Assembly (NCBI GenBank): GCA_019279435.1
Contig: JAAALK010000288.1
Span: 78,464,255-78,528,254, forward strand
Reading direction: 5' to 3'
DNA: 64,000 nucleotides
Source of the DNA: Zizania palustris
Taxonomy: Eukaryota; Streptophyta; Magnoliopsida; Poales; Poaceae
The position numbers and the translations under genes are program-made. Within the stretch, counting starts at the first letter, position 1. The number at the start of each line of letters is the position of its first letter. This document shows positions 46,458 to 55,409 of this stretch, one piece after another. The notes under the pieces were generated by a model. The model ran no database searches. It saw nothing but the letters and a program-made list of their open reading frames with translations, and was not told the origin of the DNA.

Positions 46458-46796
46458 GGGTGTTTGGATCACGGGGCTAAATTTTAGTCCATATCACATC
46501 GAATGTTTGGACATCAATTTAAAGGACTAAACGTGAACTAATTATAAAAATAATTGCATAATCGGAGGAAAATTCGAGAGACGAATTTATTAAATCTAAT
46601 TAATCTATGATTAGCAAATGTTTATTATATCATCATATTGTCAAATCATAGTGTAATTAAACTCATTAGTTTCGTCTCACAAATAATCCTCCGATTATGA
46701 ATGAATTTTATACATAATCTACATTTAATACTCCAAAATAATATTTAAACATTGAATGTGACAAGGGCTAAAATTTTATCCCATGATCCAAACACC
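46458..46796. mobile_element. Tourist-like MITE (GGGTGTTTGG family)
   Basis: The left end AGGGGGTGTTTGGATCA and right end TGATCCAAACACCCC are inverted, with TTA on both sides. It shares the internal AGACGAATTTATTAAATC motif with the copies at 29385 and 47585. Confidence 0.75.
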
Positions 46797-46799
46797 CCT

Positions 46800-47584
46800 T
46801 AAAAAACAAACAAACATATTTGTGCGTGTTCTGAAGTTGTGCGATCCTACTGAAGTCCTGAACATGTAGTTATGCAGTTCGTCAGAATTCTATGGATTTC
46901 TTAGGTCTCTACATTTGTCAATTGAGTTGTCACAAATTACATGATGCCTCAACAGAATTTGATTTTTTTTTCCCCCGAGGATTCAACGAATCTAATAGTT
47001 CCCTCAGAACACAAGATAAAACATCAATTCAATCCTCATAAAATTCCAAAGAACATGCGTTCTCATCAGTTATCACAATAGAGTGATCAGCAGATGATTC
47101 CATAAACAGAAGCAAAAAAAAAATCCCTTTTTTTTCAGTTTGACTACAGTACAGTGACAACCAGATGGATTTTGAAGATTGATATGAAACTTCCAAAACT
47201 ATTTTTTGGGGTTTTCCGTTCCGAGGAAAAAGAAAATTAGACAGAGAGAAGAGGAAGGCATTACCGCGATTCTCCAAGGCCCAGGCTTCTGATGCAATCA
47301 TGCTGTCGTCGAATTAAGCCATCTCGACATGCCTCAACCGCTGCAGACAAACACTGCCAGTAGTCCAGTACAGCACTATAATACACACTAGACAGCCAGA
47401 TTCAAGAAAGCGTCAACCAGTTATAATTCCTGCAACCTTTTTAATTTGTTTTTTATTTTGTCAAACTGGTTTCTTTTTCTTCGGAGACATGATCAGACAG
47501 GTCATAAAAATGTCACCATCTGATCACACAACGGGTAGTCACATCAAACAAGTAGAGTTCAACAGTGACACGGAACCAAACAAA
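46800..47584. other. Intergenic, no supported gene
   Basis: There is a 90-codon antisense ORF at 47029-47301, partly followed by a splice-like GTAATG. No homologue was recognised and it is left uncalled. Confidence 0.35.
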
Positions 47585-47915
47585 GGGGCTGTTTGTTACC
47601 CTTACTCCAAAATTTAATGGCAAGTCGTATCAAAGATATTATTTTAGAATATTAAATGTAGACTGTTTACAAAACCTATTTATAATCGGTGGATTATTCA
47701 TGAGACGAATCTAATTAGCCTAATAACACTATGATTTGACAATGTGATGCTGCAATAAACATTTGCTAATCATGGATTAATTAGGCTTAATAAATTTGTT
47801 TTGCAAATAATCTTTCAATTATGCAATTATTTTATAATCAGTTAAATTTTAGTCTTTCAAATTGATGTTTAAATATACGATATGACATATGCTAAACTTT
47901 AGTATATGAACCATA
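47585..47915. mobile_element. Diverged Tourist-like MITE, same family
   Basis: It begins GGGGCTGTTTGTTACCCTTA and keeps GAGACGAATCTAATTAGCC, TGATTTGACAATGTGATGC and TAATTAGGCTTAATAAAT. The right end is degenerate. Confidence 0.55.
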
Positions 47916-48056
47916 ACGGATGCAGAATAGTACAGAGAGAGAAATTCTTGCTTGTGCCAGTAGAAGTGTCGCACGGTGAAACGAGACGAGTAAACCACGT
48001 GCTAGAAGCAGAAGTAGTGAGGTGGAAGGCTGTCCTGCGTACCTGTTGTTACTCTG

Positions 48057-48309
48057 TTAGTCGTCAGCTCCGGCGGGCGGCGGCGGCTCGTCGACGACGA
48101 CGGTGATCTTACCCTGGGTGAGCAGGCTGTAGAACTCGTGGCTGTGGCGCTGGTTGCTCCTGTGGTGAAGCTTACACAGACCACACGTATCCCGCCAAGA
48201 TGCCCAGGCTCATGCCGTACGCAATCTCCCTCAGCACGCTCGGCGGCCGCCTCCCGGTGGTGACCTTCCCCGCGGCGTGCGTCCCCACCCTGTGCGCTGT
48301 TGACGACAT
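48057..48309 (-). pseudogene. COX5C-like sequence with a 7-nt frameshifting insertion
   Basis: Cytochrome c oxidase subunit 5C is a small inner-mitochondrial-membrane protein of about 63 aa. From the ATG at 48309 the frame reads HRVGTHAAGKVTTG, then VLREIAYGMSLGILAGYVW, matching the COX5C membrane helix, and hits TAA shortly afterwards. The rest of the family pattern (KLHHRSNQRHSHEFYSLL, GKITVVVDEPPPP, stop at 48057) lies in another frame. The two frames join if seven bases at 48174-48180 are ignored, which is too short for an intron. The coding region is intronless, as in functional COX5C genes. A sequencing error or a lineage-specific shorter product is possible; a pseudogene is most likely. 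Confidence 0.7.
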
Positions 48310-48360
48310 AGCTCGCCTGCGCAAGCTTGCACAAAGGCATGTCAGAAATGCAAGCTAGAA

Positions 48361-49215
48361 TGAAGAAAGAAGACGACGGAGCAAGGCATGGTTGCGCGCT
48401 CGTGCCCGAGCTGCGCCATGTTTGTATTGGGAGCCACTAAGCCATGAAGTTCTCAACTGTTTACTGTGATTACTTCTCTTTACATCCGAAGATTTGTCAA
48501 TAAAAATTTATGCTTTTTAATTATTTACCGCTTATGTAAATAACATGCGGATAAATAATAAAAATCACTTTTTTAAATGACAAATCATTAAATATTTCAA
48601 AATATAACTATTTATCCATCTACTTCATCAGTTGATTGTACAATCATACATATCTGTAATTTTTTTTAATACTTTCTCGTCTCAATCATCTCTCATTTAA
48701 TATTATCTCTCTTTCCAGTAAAAAAATGTAAACTTTTATATTTTGGGACAAACCAAGTACTGATGAAATCTATTGATCAGATGATAATCAGCAGAGAGTA
48801 CGAGAACGAGTACCTGCACATCTTTTCTGGCTGGTAGCCTGGGAGCACTGTGTTAAAGAGGGTAATGGTACCAAGCTTTGTGTGACAGGGGACTTAACCA
48901 GGAGCAAGTAGCCGCACGCATCACATCTGACCTGACGCTGCAGATGGCATGGCGAAAAATCTGGCAGGCAAGACTCCAACATCGGCGTCCCTTCCTTGGA
49001 TCTCTTGTTTGGAGAAGAATGCGACATGAGCACTGTAACAATGTTTCAAACAGAAGAAATGGTCTTAGGAGAAATGAATCCAAGATTCCAAATGCTATAC
49101 AGGATACAGACCATATTTATTGAATGGGTAATCCACTCATATTTCTGAACGGAGAATCAACTCCGTATTTTACAAGTGGGAAATGGAAATGTTTCGCTTG
49201 AGCAATCTGAAGAAA
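48361..49215. other. Intergenic, 3' side of the PPR gene
   Basis: An antisense segment at 48788-49083 is GC-balanced and ORF-like but has no recognisable domain. It could be transcribed 3' UTR of the PPR gene. Confidence 0.3.
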
Positions 49216-49217
49216 AC

Positions 49218-49348
49218 ATGATATCATATACCCACCATTTAGATAGAAATTGGAGATTTACCCACCGCATCTCAATGACATGCGGGGCCCACATAGATCC
49301 AGGAGGGTAAATCCTCAATTTTCATCTAAATAAAAGGTATATGATCAT
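49218..49348. mobile_element. Foldback MITE, ~130 bp
   Basis: The left arm ATGATATCATATACCCACCA and GAAATTGGAGATTTACCC pair with the right arm GGGTAAATCCTCAATTTTCA and AAAGGTATATGATCAT. Confidence 0.65.
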
Positions 49349-49634
49349 TTTTTCCTCTATATATGGCACATGGTAAAGCCCTAATCAAAGTCTAGGCTTC
49401 AGAAGCCATGGAACTATGCCATTTCAGCTATCATGCACAGTAGAGATTTGTTTATCAACTATCAAAAGAATGCTAAAGAAGGGTATTATTACCTCAGCTG
49501 TAGCTCATCATTCATCCCATATAAGAAGAGATAACAAGACAAATCATGTTGGATAATAATAATGTATTCATTTGCTTCCCTTATAGCTTTTATCCCATCA
49601 ATTTCCCCTCTCAGCTAGGATCTTATTTGGGAGA

Positions 49635-51359
49635 TCAACAATTAGAGGAACAAGCAGGTTTCGCTTTGATAACTCTTTTAACCAGCATCATAAAAATATC
49701 AGCAGAGGGGGCCATGTCATTCTCTGTCATCTTGTCATACAACCAAAGTGCCTTCTTAGTGTTGCCCTTCTCACAATTACTACTGATTAACACATCATAC
49801 ATTTCACTAGTTGGAGCCAATATCTTCCTTTGCACAACAGTCAAGAACTTCTCAGCTTCCTTGAGATTTCTACACTGGCAAAGTCCCCTAATGATGGAAG
49901 TAAACACATCAACACCAAGATTAAGCCCCTTGTGCTCCATCTCATGATAAATCTTGATGATGCCTTGAGCATCGCCAACTTTTCCATATCCATTGATCAG
50001 CCTCAAGTATGTGTTTTGATCAGGAACAACTCCCTTGTCCATCACTGCTGTTAGCAGCTCATTTGCCTTGCTGACCTCTCCTGAATCGCAAAGCGCTTCT
50101 AGCATCTCATTGCAAGTGCCATTATCCGGCACTAAACCTTCATGGAGCATCTTGCCCATGTACTCTGAGCCTTCCTCCATTCTCCCTTGTCTGAAACATC
50201 CGGCAACGAGATGGCTGTACGTAGCATCATATGGCTTCAACCCAATGGAGAGCATTTCTTGCAGAAATTGCAAGGCTTCATCGACATTGCCTTCACTGCA
50301 GTGCACTCTGATGAGGCAAGTATACACGAATGAGTTCAGGCGACAACCACGGCGAACCATGTCATCTCGTTGCTCGCACGCTGACTTCAGATCACCAGCC
50401 AGGCAATGAGCATGCACAATCAGTGAGTAAGCAATGTCATCGAACACCATGTTCCTCTGCAGAATCCTCCTGAGCAGCAGGATCCCCTGCTCAGTCCTTC
50501 CCTCCTCGAAGATCCTCAGCGTGAGCGCGACGTGTGCCACCACGCCTGGCGCACACTTCTTGCCATGAATCCTCTCCACAAGAGCTGCCATCCTTGCAAG
50601 CGCGCCCGAGCGGCTGAGGACGCCGATGACAAGCTCCACGGTGCTCTGGTTGGCGTACACCCGCTTCAGCGTCATAAGCTCGAACACCTCCCAGGCCACC
50701 CCGAAGCGCCCGGAACGTTGGGCCGCGTGCAGCACGGCGTTAAAGGCGGCGAGGGAGGGGACCACCCCGCGCTGGGACAGGTAGTGGCAGGCATCGAGCG
50801 CCTCCTCCGGAAGGCGCGCACGCGCGTAAGCGTGCACCAGGAGGTGGAGGCCGCGGGTGGTCGCGGCCGTGCCGCTATCCTCGTAGGCTGCGAAGAAGGC
50901 GTCCAAGAAAGGAGAAGCGGGCGACGAAGAGTGTTTGGCTATCGCCGACTGGAGAAGGACGGACGCGTCGCGGATGAGGGCAGCGCGGGAGAGAAGGTGG
51001 ACGAGGAGGCAGTAGGACCGGAGGGAGTGGGACTGGGACGACGACGACGAAGAAGCGGACCAATAGAAGAAAGTGAGCGCGTTCCTGGCGACGAGCTCGG
51101 GAGACGAGGTGTGACTGTTCTTGGCGGCGAGGGAGAGGATGACGGCGTCGACGTGGCCGTGGGGCAACGGGGCGGCGGGTACGGCGGCGGAGAGCGCCTC
51201 CCAGGTCGCTCTGGGATGATGCGCGAGGTAGTGAGAGATGCGCTGAGCCGTCATGGCGGCCGTGGACGTCGAAAGGCCGGAGACCGGAGCAAGGCGGAAG
51301 AGGGCGCCGCCGTGCCGTGCGACCACGCGGCCGCCGGACTTGGCGGCGTTCACGGCCAT
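49635..51359 (-). CDS. P-class pentatricopeptide repeat (PPR) protein
   Basis: A single-exon 574-aa frame from the ATG at 51359 to the stop at 49635. The N-terminal ~40 residues are rich in Ala, Arg and Ser (MAVNAAKSGGRVVARHGG) and fit a mitochondrial or plastid presequence. From about residue 170 to 565 there are tandem 35-residue PPR motifs, e.g. GLHLLVHAYARARLPEEALD, FVYTCLIRVHCSEGNVDEAL, ATYSHLVAGCFRQGRMEEGS and NTYLRLINGYGKVGDAQ. No E, DYW or SMR domain follows, so it is P-class, expected to bind organellar RNA for stability, splicing or translation. Intronless structure is typical of the family. The 5' third is markedly GC-rich, a grass trait. The target RNA cannot be predicted confidently by eye. 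Confidence 0.92.
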   Translation of the reverse strand: MAVNAAKSGGRVVARHGGALFRLAPVSGLSTSTAAMTAQRISHYLAHHPRATWEALSAAVPAAPLPHGHVDAVILSLAAKNSHTSSPELVARNALTFFYWSASSSSSSQSHSLRSYCLLVHLLSRAALIRDASVLLQSAIAKHSSSPASPFLDAFFAAYEDSGTAATTRGLHLLVHAYARARLPEEALDACHYLSQRGVVPSLAAFNAVLHAAQRSGRFGVAWEVFELMTLKRVYANQSTVELVIGVLSRSGALARMAALVERIHGKKCAPGVVAHVALTLRIFEEGRTEQGILLLRRILQRNMVFDDIAYSLIVHAHCLAGDLKSACEQRDDMVRRGCRLNSFVYTCLIRVHCSEGNVDEALQFLQEMLSIGLKPYDATYSHLVAGCFRQGRMEEGSEYMGKMLHEGLVPDNGTCNEMLEALCDSGEVSKANELLTAVMDKGVVPDQNTYLRLINGYGKVGDAQGIIKIYHEMEHKGLNLGVDVFTSIIRGLCQCRNLKEAEKFLTVVQRKILAPTSEMYDVLISSNCEKGNTKKALWLYDKMTENDMAPSADIFMMLVKRVIKAKPACSSNC

Positions 51360-51529
51360 CGAGTCGAGGTGACTCGGAACGGAAGGCGCCGTTAGCCAAT
51401 GCAGTCGCCGCAGAACGAGACCTATCTATCCTAGATCCGCGCCCACCGTCCGATCAGGAAATGAACGATCAGGATAAATCCATAGCGACCATAACAAATG
51501 CCAAATAGATATGATGATCCTCCTGCTTA

Positions 51530-51690
51530 GAGCAACTCCAACGGACCCCAAGTCCTCAAACATATTTTTGAGAGTCCGCAAGAAAAATTGAGATCCAATA
51601 GGGATCTTATTCGGCTCTCAAGGATAGGAGTGCTCTCAAAAGAGACCATCAGGCAGAGCCCCTATCTCGGCTCTCATTTGCGCCACGTGC
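51530..51690. repeat. Dispersed grass repeat upstream of the PPR gene
   Basis: It starts AGCAACTCCAACGGACCCC, a sequence I recognise as frequent in grass intergenic DNA. Partial inverted matches (GGCTCTCAAGG and CGGCTCTCATTT) suggest a MITE, but the ends are unclear. Confidence 0.4.
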
Positions 51691-51727
51691 ACGCTCCCAC
51701 ACGGAGTTGCCACACGCGCAGACTTCT

Positions 51728-52185
51728 CACTTGTTTAAATTTGAATAATTGTATTTGCATTTAAAAATTGAATATTTAAATACGATAGATGATTATGTTC
51801 CTATATTTAAATTTGAATATTTGTATTTATATTTAAATATTTAAATAAAATAGATGATTATGTTCTTATATCTAAATTTGAATATTTGTATTTGCATTTA
51901 AAAATTTAAATATTTGTATTTACATTTAAAATTTGAATATTTGTATTTACATTTAAAATTTTGAATATTTAAATAGGATAGATGATTATGTTCCTATATT
52001 TAAATTTGAATATTTGTATTTGCATTTAAAAATTTCAATGTTTAAATTTGAATATTTGTATTTAAATTTAAAATTTTGAATATTTAAATATGTTAGATGA
52101 TTATGTTCCTATATTTAAATTTTAATATTTGTATTTGTATTTAAAATTTTGAATATTTAAATACGTTAGATGATTAAGTATAAAC
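51728..52185. repeat. AT-rich minisatellite
   Basis: Irregular tandem copies of TAGATGATTATGTTCCTATA followed by ATTTAAATTTGAATATTTG. The TAGATGATTA anchor occurs at 51786, 51851, 51979, 52094 and 52167, giving units near 65-73 bp or doubles of them. Confidence 0.85.
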
Positions 52186-52306
52186 CAATTATTGTTTTTA
52201 CTCTTATCACCAGTTTATTAATCTCAAAAGGTACTAATGAAATACGCACGAGACAAGACCGAAACTGATAACGGGATTGAAAAAAAAAAGAGAGAATTAT
52301 ATAATA

Positions 52307-52445
52307 GGAAAAATTACTCGCATGCCATTATAATTTTCAGAAATATGCCATCGGTGTGTCACTAACAGATGGAGGCCGCCACAGTCACTGACAGTGGTAT
52401 ATAAGCAATTTCTGAAAATTATAATGACATGTGAGTAATTTTCCT
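52307..52445. mobile_element. Dispersed ~140-bp MITE family, copy 5 (symmetrical)
   Basis: Both ends carry the same arm (GGAAAAATTACTCGCATGCC and ACATGTGAGTAATTTTCC, inverted), unlike the other copies, whose far end is GGGTTAATTT. Confidence 0.75.
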
Positions 52446-52539
52446 AAAAATTTAATATGGCATCCCGTCTACGAGTATGATATGCTGTTGCAAACATGAA
52501 TCATTTTACAAAAAGATTAGTTTTAGAGGTGTTTTTTCT

Positions 52540-52690
52540 ACTTTTGTTGCCGAGCTATCTTTTCACAATTACCAGGCTCACAAATAAAAAATCTACCAGA
52601 AAATATTCCTAAATATCAAACATTAAAAATTAAAAATCGGAAGGAGAGCCAAGCAGAATAACTCAAAATACTGAAGCACACGTGTGGTTC
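52540..52690. repeat. Direct repeat, left copy (~150 bp)
   Basis: It begins ACTTTTGTTGCCGAGCTATC and ends CTGAAGCACACGTGTGGTTC. It is repeated at 52945-53092 with about ten differences. Confidence 0.85.
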
Positions 52691-52943
52691 TCGCCAAGAT
52701 TACGCTAACAAGTTTGAATAAAAGAAGAGATTAACTGCGAACTGAACCAAACTTCCTGAATAAAATAATAACCTTCGGTTAGTACGAAATGTGCTCTATT
52801 ACGTGAATGAATGTTTTTATTACGGTAGAAGAGTGGGATATTTATATGTAAAAACTAATAGGGAAATACTACTCTACTCTCTAGTTACAACTATTATAAT
52901 AAACTCTATTCATGAGACCCCATAAAGATAAAATAGTAAAGTA
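52691..52943 (-). mobile_element. Truncated LTR of the TGTTGG...CTAACA family, copy 4
   Basis: It contains GATTACGCTAACAAG, GTGCTCTATTACGTGAATG and GTTACAACTATTATAATAAA, as in the copies at 43582 and 53486, but its far half is missing. It lies exactly between the two direct-repeat copies. Confidence 0.65.
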
Positions 52944-52944
52944 C

Positions 52945-53092
52945 TTTTGTTGCCGAGCTATATTTTCACAATTACCAGGCTCACAGATAAAAAATCTATC
53001 AGAAAATATTCCTAAATATCAAACATTAAAATTAAAGATGGGAAGGAGAGCCAAGCACAATAACTCAAAATACTGAAGCACACATATGGTTC
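52945..53092. repeat. Direct repeat, right copy (~150 bp)
   Basis: It begins ACTTTTGTTGCCGAGCTATA and ends CTGAAGCACACATATGGTTC, matching 52540-52690. Confidence 0.85.
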
Positions 53093-53485
53093 CCTTCTTC
53101 CCTTTAATAACATTTATAATTTATTAGTACATGCATATGCATATTACTGAATGATTTACAGATGCACAAGTGTTTTTTCCAGATACAGAGCTAAGGCCAG
53201 TTGACTGGCTGACTGACAGGGCATGCCAAGAACACTTTATTCATTCTGCTACTGTATATGTTAGATTAGATACTGATGCTGTTCTTCAGTTTACTGCTTC
53301 CCATCAGAGCTGTAAACTATTGCAGGAGCTAGCTATTCGCTCTCCTTGACAACCGTGACTGGGCAGGTCGCGTGGTTCACAACGTAGGAGCTCACACTTC
53401 CCATCAGGGCCCTGCCTCAAGAACACAACAATTAAGGTTCATGTAGAAGTATCCGAGTCGATTATGCGCAGTTTAATTTGGAGAG

Positions 53486-53980
53486 TGTTGGCGTAAAAGA
53501 TTACGCTAACAGGTTTCTAAAGCTTAGAAACTAACAAACGAAGTGTTTGTGAAGTAAACTATTTTAAACCTCCGAAGTGGATAATAGCTCAAAACAGTTC
53601 GAGAGTGTGTATTGAATAACTCCGTATTCGATCCTCATTACAGGGTAGAACGGGGGTATTTATAGGCCAAAACCTTAAGGAAAAGACCTTTTTACCCCTC
53701 TGTTACAACCGACATAGTGAAAACTATTCGGTACCCTTGATAAGGCTAAAATGGTAAAAGACTAATCTAATGAGAAAGAAGATAAGTCTTCCATCTTAGC
53801 TGGCAGGGAGGTTTTTTGAAAAGTCTACATCCGAAGGTATACTCCGAACTAGAGTTCGCCTTGATCCTTCGAAATTGCTTTAGCACTAAACCGGAGTGGA
53901 TATTGGAGATCTTCGGCTTAGTAGTTTGCCTTCGTCTTGCTGTAATAGTAACCCTGAAGATGAAATATTTTCCCTCAACA
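53486..53980 (-). mobile_element. Solo LTR with TSD GAGAG in the last intron of the USP gene
   Basis: On the plus strand it runs TGTTGGCGTAAAAGATTACG to ATTTTCCCTCAACA, flanked by GAGAG at 53481-53485 and 53981-53985. A TATA-like GGTATTTATAGG is at about 53657. It is the best-bounded member of the family. Confidence 0.9.
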
Positions 53981-54094
53981 GAGAGCGACCTCAAATAGCC
54001 TCAGATGGTAAGGACAGAACCGCAGGACAATGATCTAGACAATAAACAGAGGCAGCACGAACAGATGAACGCTCTAATCAGCAAGGCATTAAGG

Positions 54095-54245
54095 ATAGAT
54101 AACTTATGTCCTATTTGTTTAACTTATAGAAATAAACTAGGTTGAATCAGATTATTGATTTACTATAATAAGTTAGATGTTTGTTTCAACTTGTAAAAAA
54201 TAAGTTAGATTATTATAATACTAAACTGAAACACAAACAGGTCCT
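54095..54245. mobile_element. Small palindromic MITE in the USP intron
   Basis: It starts TCCTATTTGTTTAACTTATA and ends AACTGAAACACAAACAGGTCC. It resembles the foldback units clustered at 41917-42450. Confidence 0.55.
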
Positions 54246-55409
54246 TAGTGTCATGCACTGTTGCATGATTCTCGAGCATAAGAATGTTTTAAGATCAGAA
54301 AAAAAAAGTTCATATACCTCTTAAGTGTGCTTAGCCTCTGTTTCCAACCACCAGGCAGCTGAGGGGAACCAAGTCAACTGCTTCGTACAGCTTCTTTGCA
54401 GGGTCACCATAGAATATCTTTGCAATGACTTCAATCTGCAGCCAATTAGTATCAACGGCACAATGAGAAATCTCAATGCACGGATCATCTCCTGGCCTTT
54501 CTAGGGTACTGGAAAATAAAAGTGGAAGAAGAAGAATAACCCATACCCCACCCTGCTTTGAGATTTGAGTCAGGATTTCTAGTGTTTCATTGTCTGGTGA
54601 GACAGCATACGTCTTGGCGACATGTGGGTCTGAGAACTCTTCCAGAGGGATGAATGCTGAAATCCAGAAGAAGAACAAATTCAGCAGCAAGTTGAGCTGA
54701 TAAAACAACAGAAAAGATGCTTACATCCTCCCCTCGTACTTACATCGGCTCCAAACCAGCCAAGCAGACTAGCACCAGAACTATTTATCATGCCCATATA
54801 ACACAACTTGATCTTTTTATGGATTTCAAGATCCCAGTAAGAAACGGAGACTCACGTGAACCAATCTGTTACTCTGTTCCCACAGATGAACTGCACCTTG
54901 CTCATTCTGGTAGGAACTGTTGACGTGGATAAGTATGAGTTGATCACCATTCCTGGTAAGGTTGGTTGATGCCCATCTCAGAGCTGCTTTGCTACATGAC
55001 GAGAAGTCCACAGCAACTCCAATCTTCCTCCCGCCCATGTATCTGCGAGTGATAATAAACAATTTTCTGTTCCCTAACCAGTATACTTGTGAAATGAAAT
55101 GAAGTTATGGTAATCAGTCATTGGTCAGGTCCTTAAATAGATATCAGAACCTGGAACCGAAATTACCAAAAGGAAGTGGGGAGGAGACAAGACTATACTT
55201 GCATTCTTACCCAACATTTTCTAAAATTCCATTCCCACTGTTTGTTAGAGAATATGTTTCTTGTATTAGAGATGAGAATCAGGATACAAATATATAGCCC
55301 TGAGACTCAACAGAATTCTAATAGAATCCCAGACTTGCAAGACAAGCAAGCCAGTGGACATGCCAACTGGCACAGTACTAGCACAGTACATCACAAAACA
55401 CAGTAATGC

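Larger units (their letters stand above)
53333..55042 (-). pseudogene. Universal stress protein (UspA-type) gene with a 1-nt deletion
   Basis: Four minus-strand exons with consistent splice sites: 55042-54873 (ATG at 55038, MGGRKIGVAVDFSSCSKAAL), 54656-54547 (FIPLEEFSDPHVAKTY), 54435-54318 (IEVIAKIFYGDPAKKLYEAV) and 53411-53333 (ALMGSVSSYVVNHATCPVTV). In this family the ATP-binding motif is G-2x-G-9x-G(S/T). Exon 3 codes VVGNRG and then reads TAA, because one base is missing from the codons that normally give Leu-Ser. Exon 3 is 118 nt where the phase of its neighbours requires 119. The predicted product therefore stops at 126 aa and loses the second half of the motif. Without the loss it would be 157 aa, normal for the family. 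A 5' UTR intron acceptor precedes the start. Pseudogene, allele or assembly error are all possible. Confidence 0.75.

Noticed and set aside
47029..47301. 90-codon minus-strand ORF with a possible splice donor
   Set aside because: No homology was recognised and no partner exon could be found.
50532..51395. 287-codon plus-strand ORF
   Set aside because: It is the GC-rich antisense shadow of the PPR gene; composition is Arg/Gly/Glu-rich with no domain.
51728..52185. CRISPR-like array
   Set aside because: The repeats are AT-rich, irregular and contiguous without unique spacers, in a plant genome; it is a minisatellite.
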